5,209 bases of DNA, from positions 1-5,209 of the forward strand of contig CABPWC010000101.1 in NCBI GenBank assembly GCA_902461025.1, read 5' to 3'. The notes beneath the pieces are model-generated. The model was not told the DNA's origin. It saw only the letters and a program-made list of their open reading frames with translations, and did no database searches. Shown here in pieces: positions 1 through 5,049 of the stretch. The stretch comes from an uncultured Streptococcus sp. (lineage in GTDB: Bacteria > Bacillota > Bacilli > Lactobacillales > Streptococcaceae). The first letter of the stretch is position 1, and every line of letters begins with the position of its first letter. The position numbers and the translations under genes are program-made.

Positions 1-281
1 GCATAAGAGATGATTTGTCTGAGACTTCTCTTATCAATAGGGCTAGCAAAAAGAACACGGTCTTTGTTAAAGATATATTGGCCATTGTAGGTCACTGCAA
101 AATCCAGGTTTAAGTCGTCCATCAAATCCTTAACAAAAAAAGGTCCTCGCCCTGTTGCTACTCCAACAAGCACTCCTTGCTCTTTCACAATCTTGATAGC
201 TTCTTTAGTGGACTTCAAAACACTCTTACGGTCATTTACAAGCGTTCCATCGATATCAAAAAAAACTGCTTTGACTTCCAT
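1..281 (-). CDS. Cof-type HAD-IIB hydrolase (5' part, runs off left edge)
   Basis: This is a partial gene: translation from ATG at 281 down to base 1 is open for 93 codons and continues outside the window. The N-terminus reads MEVKAVFFDIDGTL, which is HAD motif I; Asp9 is the expected nucleophile and Asp11 the general acid/base. VATGRG follows at about residues 41-46, with Thr43 as motif II. The sequence then runs into an AVTYNGQYIF stretch typical of the Cof-type (HAD-IIB) subfamily, whose members are cytoplasmic Mg-dependent phosphatases acting on sugar phosphates, flavin or pyridoxal phosphates. The substrate cannot be told from this fragment, and the cap domain and motifs III-IV are missing from view. 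An AAAGGA ribosome site lies 10 bases before the start. The ATG 11 bases upstream is in another frame and stops after two codons. The gene is divergent from ansA. In some streptococci a Cof domain is fused to a cyclophilin; that cannot be judged here. Confidence 0.88.
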   Translation of the reverse strand, partial: MEVKAVFFDIDGTLVNDRKSVLKSTKEAIKIVKEQGVLVGVATGRGPFFVKDLMDDLNLDFAVTYNGQYIFNKDRVLFASPIDKRSLRQIISY

Positions 282-303
282 CCTATCTCATTCCTTTCTT
301 TTA

Positions 304-312
304 TGATACAAT
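304..312 (+). promoter_or_regulatory. Putative extended -10 promoter of ansA
   Basis: The plus strand reads TGATACAAT, a one-mismatch -10 with a TGn extension. It would give a leader of roughly 28 bases before the ansA ATG. No good -35 is visible at 16-18 bases upstream, and an overlapping TATGAT at 302-307 is an alternative. It lies directly beside the divergent minus-strand promoter, so polymerase binding at the two would probably compete. Confidence 0.45.
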
Positions 313-313
313 G

Positions 314-322
314 ATTATACCA
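314..322 (-). promoter_or_regulatory. Extended -10 promoter of the HAD hydrolase gene
   Basis: On the minus strand the sequence reads TGGTATAAT, a perfect TATAAT preceded by the TGn extension favoured in streptococci. A weak -35-like TTCACT (344-339) lies 19 bases upstream, so the promoter probably relies on the extended -10. The predicted start near 307 gives a leader of about 26 bases to the ATG at 281. Confidence 0.65.
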
Positions 323-346
323 CATTTCAGAAAAAGTGAGTGAATC

Positions 347-1309
347 ATGACTAAGAAAATCCTTGTTTTACATACTGGTGGTACTATTTCCATGCAGGCA
401 GATGAAGCTGGAGCTGTAAGAACTAGTGCTGACAACCCTATGAATCATATCTCTAATCCACTCGAAGGCGTTGAAGTCCATTCATTGGATTTTTTCAATC
501 TACCAAGTCCACATATCAAACCCAAGCATATGTTAGCTCTTTACAAAAAGATAAAACAAGAGGCAGCTGCATACGATGGGATTGTCATCACACATGGGAC
601 AGATACTCTAGAAGAGACAGCCTATTTTCTAGACACCATGGAGATCCCTCATATACCTATCGTTTTGACAGGGGCTATGAGATCTTCCAATGAACTGGGA
701 AGCGATGGCGTCTATAATTATCTTAGCGCCTTACGTGTGGCTAGTGATGACAAGGCTGCAGATAAGGGTGTTCTAGTCGTTATGAATGATGAAATTCATG
801 CTGCTAAATATGTTACCAAAACACATACTACAAATGTTAGTACCTTTCAAACACCGACTCACGGTCCACTTGGACTCATTATGAAGCATGAAATTCTTTA
901 CTTCAAAACGGCAGAACCTCGTGTTCGTTTTGACCTTGATCACATTCAGGGATTGGTTCCTATCGTACCTGTTTATGCAGGTATGACTGAGGAGCTTCTC
1001 GATCTACTTCCTGTCGATCAGCTAGATGGACTGATTATCCAGGCTTTTGGAGCTGGGAATGTTCCTAAAGAAACTGCCCAAAAACTGAAATCTCTCTGCC
1101 AAACTGGTCTTCCTATTGCACTTGTTTCTCGTTGTTTCAATGGGATTGCAGAACCTGTTTATGCCTATGAAGGCGGGGGTATTTGCCTTCAAAAAGATGG
1201 TGTTTATTTTGTAAAAGAATTAAATGCTCAAAAAGCACGTCTTAAACTCCTTATTGCAATTAATGCAGGACTAAAGGGCGACCAACTCCGAGCATATATG
1301 GAAGGATAA
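347..1309 (+). CDS. ansA: Type I L-asparaginase
   Basis: The protein hydrolyses L-asparagine to aspartate and ammonia. It has 320 residues and no signal peptide, as expected for a cytoplasmic type I enzyme. Both family signatures are present. LHTGGTISM near the N-terminus carries the catalytic Thr13. ITHGTDTLEET around residues 81-91 carries the second triad pair, Thr85-Asp86. The partner Lys of that triad is Lys158 in YVTKTHTTNVSTF. LTGAMRSSNELGSDG (108-121) is also typical. The C-terminal half (from about 210) contains the LDGLIIQAFGAGNVP segment of the smaller domain. The ribosome site is weak (GTGAG, 6 bases before the ATG), but no better in-frame start exists and MTKKILVLHTGG is the normal family N-terminus. 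It is the only gene of its transcript, divergent from the HAD gene and convergent with ccpA, and it ends at a hairpin. No key residue is missing. Confidence 0.95.
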   Translation: MTKKILVLHTGGTISMQADEAGAVRTSADNPMNHISNPLEGVEVHSLDFFNLPSPHIKPKHMLALYKKIKQEAAAYDGIVITHGTDTLEETAYFLDTMEIPHIPIVLTGAMRSSNELGSDGVYNYLSALRVASDDKAADKGVLVVMNDEIHAAKYVTKTHTTNVSTFQTPTHGPLGLIMKHEILYFKTAEPRVRFDLDHIQGLVPIVPVYAGMTEELLDLLPVDQLDGLIIQAFGAGNVPKETAQKLKSLCQTGLPIALVSRCFNGIAEPVYAYEGGGICLQKDGVYFVKELNAQKARLKLLIAINAGLKGDQLRAYMEG

Positions 1310-1312
1310 GAA

Positions 1313-1351
1313 AAATCCCATGAAATCAGTGATTTCTTGGGATTTGTTTTT
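1313..1351. terminator. Bidirectional terminator between ansA and ccpA
   Basis: Starting just after the ansA stop codon, AAATCCCA (1313-1320) pairs with TGGGATTT (1338-1345). A T/T mismatch follows, and then GAAATCA (1322-1328) pairs with TGATTTC (1330-1336); the innermost pairs must open to form a loop. The plus strand continues GTTTTTAG and the minus strand has a run of Ts after the stem, so the hairpin can end both convergent transcripts. The plus T-tract overlaps the ccpA stop codon. Confidence 0.8.
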
Positions 1352-2357
1352 AGTCTTTACGTGTTGATTTGCGCTCTGTCAAACCATGAGGTAGGAGGAC
1401 TTCACGTTCTTCTAATTCCTCTTTATGCATAATTTTAGTTAACATACGCATACTAATCGCACCTAAATCATACAAGGGTTGTGCGATAGTTGTAAGGCTT
1501 GGTCGAGTAAAGCGAGCGATTTGAGAATCATCACTCGTAATGATTTCAAAGTCTTCTGGTACTGAAACTCCATGATCAGCCAAGCCGTTCAAGAGACCAG
1601 CTGCCAATTCATCACCAGTCACAATCGCTGCAGTTGCTTTTGAAGAAACTAAGCGCTCTGCCAGAGCATAACCATCATCATAGCGATATTTAGATTCAAA
1701 TACAAGTCCTTCACTATAGTTGACTCCTGCTGCTTTCAAAGCTTCTTTGTAGCCAACCAAGCGAATTTTACCGTTAATATCATCTACCAACGGGCCACTC
1801 ACAAAGGCAATTTTTTTGTTACGCTTCAACAAATGGCGAACAGCATCCGCAGTAGCATTCTTATAATCAATATTAACACTTGGAAGCTGGTGTTCTACAT
1901 CCACTGTTCCTGCAAGAACTACAGGGGTACGTGAACGTGAAAACTCTGAGCGAATTTTCTCTGTTAAGTGATAGCCCATAAAGATAATACCATCAACTTG
2001 TTTTGAAAAGAGTGTATTCACTACTGCCACTTCTTTTTCATCATCCTCATCACTATTCGCAAGGACGATGTTATATTTGTACATCTCTGCAATATCATCA
2101 ATCCCTTTTGCCAGCGCAGCAAAATACGTGTTAGTGATATCTGGGATGACAACCCCAACAGTTGTTGTTCGTTTACTTGCCAAGCCACGAGCTACTGCAT
2201 TTGGACGATAGTCTAGGCGATCAATCACCTCTAGAACTTTCTTACGAGTGTTTTCTTTGACATTCTTGTTGCCATTGACTACACGACTGACAGTTGCCAT
2301 TGAAACTCCTGCTTCTCGGGCAACGTCATAAATTGTTACTGTATCATCTGTGTTCAT
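1350..2357 (-). CDS. ccpA: Catabolite control protein A, LacI-family regulator
   Basis: CcpA is the master regulator of carbon catabolite repression and activation in low-GC Gram-positives. It binds cre operators when complexed with HPr phosphorylated on Ser46. The 335-residue length is normal. Residues 8-27 form the LacI helix-turn-helix (TIYDVAREAGVSMATVSRVV). The hinge-helix segment YRPNAVARGLASKRT follows at 50-64. The core effector domain starts at TVGVVIPDITNTYF and is a periplasmic-binding-protein-like fold. The C-terminal stretch ISMRMLTKIMHKEE, followed by LLPHGLTERKST, is the region that in CcpA proteins contributes to the HPr-Ser-P contact surface and separates them from sugar-specific LacI paralogues. 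An AAAGGA ribosome site precedes the ATG. The gene is transcribed alone from its own promoter, and a cre-like site over that promoter suggests autoregulation. The protein is intact and ordinary for Streptococcus. Confidence 0.97.
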   Translation of the reverse strand: MNTDDTVTIYDVAREAGVSMATVSRVVNGNKNVKENTRKKVLEVIDRLDYRPNAVARGLASKRTTTVGVVIPDITNTYFAALAKGIDDIAEMYKYNIVLANSDEDDEKEVAVVNTLFSKQVDGIIFMGYHLTEKIRSEFSRSRTPVVLAGTVDVEHQLPSVNIDYKNATADAVRHLLKRNKKIAFVSGPLVDDINGKIRLVGYKEALKAAGVNYSEGLVFESKYRYDDGYALAERLVSSKATAAIVTGDELAAGLLNGLADHGVSVPEDFEIITSDDSQIARFTRPSLTTIAQPLYDLGAISMRMLTKIMHKEELEEREVLLPHGLTERKSTRKD

Positions 2358-2394
2358 ACCGTTTCCTTTCTAATGTTGAAAATTTTGTTTTCAT

Positions 2395-2421
2395 GTTTAC
2401 ACCACTACTAGTTTACCACTA
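2395..2421. repeat. Short imperfect direct repeat at the ccpA -10 region
   Basis: GTTTACACCACTA (2395-2407) is followed three bases later by GTTTACCACTA (2411-2421), the same unit except for two missing bases. The right copy contains the ccpA -10. The octamer TAGTTTAC at 2409-2416 occurs again at 2494-2501. The repeats may be a regulator site or just promoter-region duplication; function is unknown. Confidence 0.4.
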
Positions 2422-2438
2422 ATTGTAAGCATTTTCAA
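2410..2438 (-). promoter_or_regulatory. ccpA promoter
   Basis: On the minus strand there is a -35 TTGAAA (2438-2433), a spacer of exactly 17 bases, then a -10 TAAACT (2415-2410) preceded by TGG, giving an extended -10. The predicted start near 2403 leaves a leader of about 45 bases before the ccpA ATG at 2357. The -35 is one mismatch from consensus and the -10 two mismatches, strengthened by the TG. Confidence 0.65.
2424..2437. promoter_or_regulatory. cre-like CcpA operator over the ccpA -35 box
   Basis: The 14-mer TGTAAGCATTTTCA fits the cre consensus TGWAARCGNTWNCA with one mismatch at the central G. Read on the other strand, TGAAAATGCTTACA also has a single mismatch. It covers five of the six bases of the ccpA -35, where bound CcpA would block polymerase. 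Negative autoregulation is the natural reading. It is also about 110 bases upstream of the predicted start of the divergent DUF960-like gene, a distance at which CcpA can sometimes activate, but that is speculative. Confidence 0.6.
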
Positions 2439-2506
2439 GGATTAATTGAACTTTCTTTGAAAAAATTTCATATATAATCATATTTTTGTAAATTAGTTTA
2501 CTTTTC

Positions 2507-2535
2507 TTGATTTTTAGGCCAGTTTGCAGTATGAT
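2507..2535 (+). promoter_or_regulatory. Promoter of the DUF960-like gene
   Basis: TTGATT (2507-2512) and TATGAT (2530-2535) are separated by exactly 17 bases, a good vegetative sigma-70/SigA promoter. Transcription would start near 2542, giving a leader of about 20 bases that contains the ribosome site. A second possible -10, TATAAT at 2473-2478, has only a TTGAAC 21 bases away and is less convincing. Confidence 0.6.
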
Positions 2536-2550
2536 AATAAAAAATTAAGT

Positions 2551-2556
2551 AGGAGG
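2551..2556 (+). promoter_or_regulatory. Strong ribosome binding site that selects ATG at 2562
   Basis: A full AGGAGG is followed by two overlapping start codons. The ATG at 2558 is only one base away and reads nine codons into a stop. The ATG at 2562 is five bases away and opens the 105-codon gene, so 2562 is the start. Confidence 0.8.
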
Positions 2557-2561
2557 CATGG

Positions 2562-2879
2562 ATGGCTTTTACGGATTCTCATAGACGTTGTGCCAGCTTT
2601 GGTGTGGTAACCAATCTCCCAGACGATGTGATTGACTCAATCTGGTATATTATTGATCATTTTTTAAAGCATGTTTTTGAATTAGAAGATGAGTTGGAAT
2701 TTCAGCTTTTAAACAGTGACGGCTCCATAACCTTCCGTTTTTCAAGTCAACATCTACCGACTACGATTGACTTCGATTTTAATCATCCCTTTGATCCATT
2801 GTACCCACCGAAAGTACTTGTTATGGATATGGACGGTAAGGAAACCATTCTCCTACCTGAAGAAAATGACCTATTTTAA
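2562..2879 (+). CDS. Small DUF960-like protein of unknown function
   Basis: This is a 105-residue acidic, soluble protein with no signal peptide or membrane segment. The N-terminal block RRCASFGVVTNLPDDVID, then IWYIIDHFL (about 28-35), resembles the start of DUF960 proteins of Firmicutes, which have an R-Y-x-x-x-G-V then an I-P then a W-x-x-I-D pattern. A strand-rich part follows (LEFQLL, SITFRF, IDFDF), and the C-terminus KETILLPEENDLF is conserved in the streptococcal version as far as I recall. No catalytic motif is evident and no function is known to me. The gene is monocistronic: it has its own promoter and a strong AGGAGG, is divergent from ccpA, and ends at a perfect hairpin. Such a strong expression setup suggests the protein is made in quantity. 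The family assignment is from memory of the pattern and is moderately sure; the gene itself is clearly real. Confidence 0.82.
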   Translation: MAFTDSHRRCASFGVVTNLPDDVIDSIWYIIDHFLKHVFELEDELEFQLLNSDGSITFRFSSQHLPTTIDFDFNHPFDPLYPPKVLVMDMDGKETILLPEENDLF

Positions 2880-2913
2880 AAACTCTAGTCTTCTGACTAG
2901 AGTTTTCTTTTTT
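2879..2913. terminator. Bidirectional terminator between the DUF960-like gene and the folate operon
   Basis: AAAACTCTAGTC (2879-2890), loop TTCT (2891-2894) and GACTAGAGTTTT (2895-2906) form a perfect 12-bp stem with a tetraloop, followed by CTTTTTT on the plus strand. On the minus strand the stem is followed by TTTTTAAAAT-like sequence, so it can also end the convergent operon. It overlaps the last base of one stop codon and its T-tract touches the other. Confidence 0.9.
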
Positions 2914-4195
2914 AATAAATAGAACGACTGACCACGATACCACTCGGTTTTTTAAATTCTAAATCAAGATAGTCCTGATAAGTCCCAGGGACGATAAAAC
3001 CTTGGGGACTCAGGATATCTGTTCCAGCCTCTCCAACAATAGAGTCGGCCAATAGAACACAGTTTGTACTGAGAACAAAGTAGGTTTTAAATTTAGATGA
3101 TGTAAACTTATAGAGGGTTGCATCAGCCTCGTGTTTCAGCTGATAAGAGTAGGTATGTTTGACCTCTCCTTCCCTTCTTTTCAGTAGTTGTGAACTTGGC
3201 TCCCAAGGTATCAAGAGGCTTTCTATCTCTCTCAATCGTTCTTCGATGGCCTTTTTCTGTTGTTGAGACAGGCTTAAACCATAGGTGAATAGGGTTTTTT
3301 GGCTTTCTCTCTTACAAAGTTCAATATATTTTTCACGATTGGCCTTAAATAAAACCCCGTCGCCAATTGTACCAAACAAGCGTTCTGAATGTGGGTCATA
3401 AGAGCCGTAGGAAATAACCTGACCTTGATAGCAGATATCTACATGACCCATGGCCAAGAAGAAAGATGATTCTGAAGTATGGATGAAAATTTCTAAATCA
3501 ACAGATTTTTCATTTTTTCTCTCCAAATGCACTTCATTTTCTTCTACCTGATGACTAGATAACCTTTCATTCCATCGTCGTAAGGTGCTGATGGGAATCA
3601 AGGCTGTCATGAATATAGGCAGGGTCATTCTCATTCTACGCTTGAGCTTAGGATTGCTTCTCCCTTTTTCAAAAAAGAAACCATCTCTAAGGCTGCTTGC
3701 CCCCAACATAATCAAGTAAAAACCAAGTAAGAGTAATTCAAAATTTGTCGCATCATGAAAAGGAGAAATACTGTAGAGACCAAATCCCATCATCCATAAA
3801 GCATCAAATAAGTAATTAATCCTTGGATGAATATGATTTTTCCGGTATAGCAACCAGGTAATCAAACTGATTAGGCCTGTAAATAATTGATAACTTCCAA
3901 TAGCAACGACTAAGACATAGAGGGCAATCCCCTGCAAGATAACAGAGTCAAATAGGATAACTGCAATCGAGAGCTTGGCTAGAGTTACAAAAATATTTTC
4001 TCTCCGGGACTTTTCTTGAAACCATCGTGTCAATAAATGCCAAACGGCAGACAAAGAAAAATAACCCATTAATAACTGGTAACCTAACCTCGGTACCAAC
4101 TGTCCAAAACAAATCAAGAGAAGGCCTAAGGTTATGGCCACTGCACCTTCCCCTAGACTTCTCCATTTACTATAAGTTTCGGAAAACTTAAACAT
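2912..4195 (-). CDS. Membrane protein: HdeD/DUF308-like N-terminus fused to DUF4105 (Lnb-N)-like domain
   Basis: Residues 14-168 hold about six hydrophobic segments (roughly 14-34, 37-55, 69-90, 92-115, 126-145, 150-168) with short loops, like HdeD/DUF308 membrane proteins. A basic stretch (KLKRRMR, 183-189) precedes a possible seventh segment near 190-204. Lys/Arg loops at 56-68, 118-125 and 170-189 suggest the cytoplasmic sides, which would place the rest outside the cell. Residues about 235-427 form a soluble domain. IHTSESSFFLAMGHVDI leads to Gly250-His251, then VISYGSYD, LFGTIGDGVLFK, LSLSQQQKKAIEERL, and finally STNCVLLAD with Cys379. This order matches DUF4105/Lnb N-terminal domains (GH, YG, G-x-L, NLS-x-xQ, NC) and a permuted NlpC/P60-like papain fold in which His precedes Cys. 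A thiol hydrolase or acyltransferase role is inferred; the substrate is unknown. The gene overlaps folB-folK by 8 bases and closes the operon. Confidence 0.8.
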   Translation of the reverse strand: MFKFSETYSKWRSLGEGAVAITLGLLLICFGQLVPRLGYQLLMGYFSLSAVWHLLTRWFQEKSRRENIFVTLAKLSIAVILFDSVILQGIALYVLVVAIGSYQLFTGLISLITWLLYRKNHIHPRINYLFDALWMMGFGLYSISPFHDATNFELLLLGFYLIMLGASSLRDGFFFEKGRSNPKLKRRMRMTLPIFMTALIPISTLRRWNERLSSHQVEENEVHLERKNEKSVDLEIFIHTSESSFFLAMGHVDICYQGQVISYGSYDPHSERLFGTIGDGVLFKANREKYIELCKRESQKTLFTYGLSLSQQQKKAIEERLREIESLLIPWEPSSQLLKRREGEVKHTYSYQLKHEADATLYKFTSSKFKTYFVLSTNCVLLADSIVGEAGTDILSPQGFIVPGTYQDYLDLEFKKPSGIVVSRSIY

Positions 4196-5009
4196 TTTCT
4201 TTCTCCAATTGACGATACAAGTGACGAACTGATCGTCCCAGTACTGGATGAATAAAATGTGGGGCTATTTCTTGAAGTGATTCTAGGACAAATAGACGCT
4301 CAGCAAGATAAGGATGCGGTAAGATGAGGTCATCTGTATAGATAACCTGATCATCTACAAAGAGCAAATCCAGATCAATCAAGCGAGGTCCCCAATGCAC
4401 TTCTCTGACCCGTCCCATTTCTGCCTCAATGCTTAACAAGGTATCTAACAAGACTGGAGCCGGCAGCCAAGTTTCGACTTCAATGACCTGATTAGCAAAA
4501 TTTTCTTGCTCTACACCGCCCCATGGCTCAGTTGTAATCACACTAGATTCTTTGAGAATACGAATCCCACGAGCACTTATTTTTTCAAGAGCTTGCTTGA
4601 GATTAGCCGCCTTATCCCCCATATTGCTACCTAGAGCAATAAAGGCTCTTTGTTTGCGGCGATGGATGGTTACTGAACAGGTGTCTAGTGGTAGATGAAT
4701 AGGCGCCCATGGTTTTTTGAGTTCCAGTTTAATTTCTTGAACTATTGGATAGGTTTCAAAAGTGCGCTCTACTAGTTTGTAGGCAACTGTTTCAATCAAG
4801 TCTTCAGTGGTTTCCTGAAACCAAGTCGTCCATTGCTGACAGAGCTCGCCATAATGGACAGAAGCTTTCAAATCTAAGTCCGTAGCAGCCTTGGTCATAT
4901 CATAGGATAAGCTTGCATCAATGATAAATTTTTGACCTAGTTCTTTCTCACTAGGGAAAAGACCATGATAGGCAAAAATTTCCAAATCCTTAATGCGCAA
5001 TTGATCCAT
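4188..5009 (-). CDS. sulD: Bifunctional dihydroneopterin aldolase / HPPK (FolB-FolK fusion, SulD type)
   Basis: The protein makes the pterin diphosphate for folate synthesis. Domain 1 (about 1-118) is dihydroneopterin aldolase, which cleaves dihydroneopterin to 6-hydroxymethyl-dihydropterin and glycolaldehyde. It has IFAYHGLFPSEKELGQ with Glu21, VHYGE with Tyr53, LIETVA with Glu73 and Lys99, at the positions of the S. aureus active-site residues Glu22, Tyr54, Glu74 and Lys100. Domain 2 (about 120-273) is HPPK, which transfers pyrophosphate from ATP. It has FIALGSNMGDK (123-133), a TTEPWGG...NFANQV block, the signature HWGPRLIDLDLL with Mg-binding Asp212 and Asp214, and LPHPYLAERLFVL. The linker is almost absent (HRRKQ). 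The fusion matches S. pneumoniae SulD. AAAGGA lies six bases before the ATG. The gene follows folE after 37 bases and overlaps the next gene. Both domains look complete. Confidence 0.96.
   Translation of the reverse strand: MDQLRIKDLEIFAYHGLFPSEKELGQKFIIDASLSYDMTKAATDLDLKASVHYGELCQQWTTWFQETTEDLIETVAYKLVERTFETYPIVQEIKLELKKPWAPIHLPLDTCSVTIHRRKQRAFIALGSNMGDKAANLKQALEKISARGIRILKESSVITTEPWGGVEQENFANQVIEVETWLPAPVLLDTLLSIEAEMGRVREVHWGPRLIDLDLLFVDDQVIYTDDLILPHPYLAERLFVLESLQEIAPHFIHPVLGRSVRHLYRQLEKENV
4203..4206 (-). promoter_or_regulatory. Ribosome site inside folB-folK for the coupled membrane-protein gene
   Basis: The minus strand reads GGAG followed by seven bases and the ATG at 4195, all within the last codons of folB-folK. 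The upstream stop codon (4190-4188) lies just inside the next gene, so terminating ribosomes can restart directly, which indicates translational coupling. Confidence 0.65.
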
Positions 5010-5025
5010 AACTAGTCCTTTCTAG

Positions 5026-5049
5026 AAAAAATCGTTTGAATCGATTTTT
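5026..5049 (-). other. AT-rich stem-loop between folE and folB-folK (possible attenuator)
   Basis: AAAAATCG (5027-5034) and CGATTTTT (5042-5049) are perfect complements around a seven-base loop. In the minus-strand transcript the second arm ends in six Us. It sits between the folE stop codon, which its first arm includes, and the folB-folK ribosome site. The stem has only two G-C pairs, so it would be a weak terminator or an RNA processing site at best. Confidence 0.35.

Noticed and set aside
258..265. Run of eight A (T8 in the HAD coding strand) as a phase-variation tract
   Set aside because: It encodes Val-Phe-Phe of the conserved motif I region, and such runs are common in AT-rich streptococcal genes; nothing else suggests a switch.
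2395..2410. Second cre site around TGTAAACATGAAAA (minus strand) in the ccpA leader
   Set aside because: It has at least three mismatches to the cre consensus, including conserved positions in the right half.
2446..2478. TTGAAC and TATAAT as a second promoter for the DUF960-like gene
   Set aside because: The 21-base spacing is too long and the TATAAT lacks a TG extension; the downstream pair with 17-base spacing is better.
2558..2584. ATG one base after AGGAGG as an alternative start or tiny leader peptide
   Set aside because: It is too close to the ribosome site and stops after eight residues; the ATG at 2562 has proper spacing and opens the real gene.
3948..4166. A 72-codon minus-strand open frame inside the membrane-protein gene
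   Set aside because: It is an out-of-frame shadow of the 427-residue gene, has no good ribosome site of its own, and its translation resembles no family I recognise.
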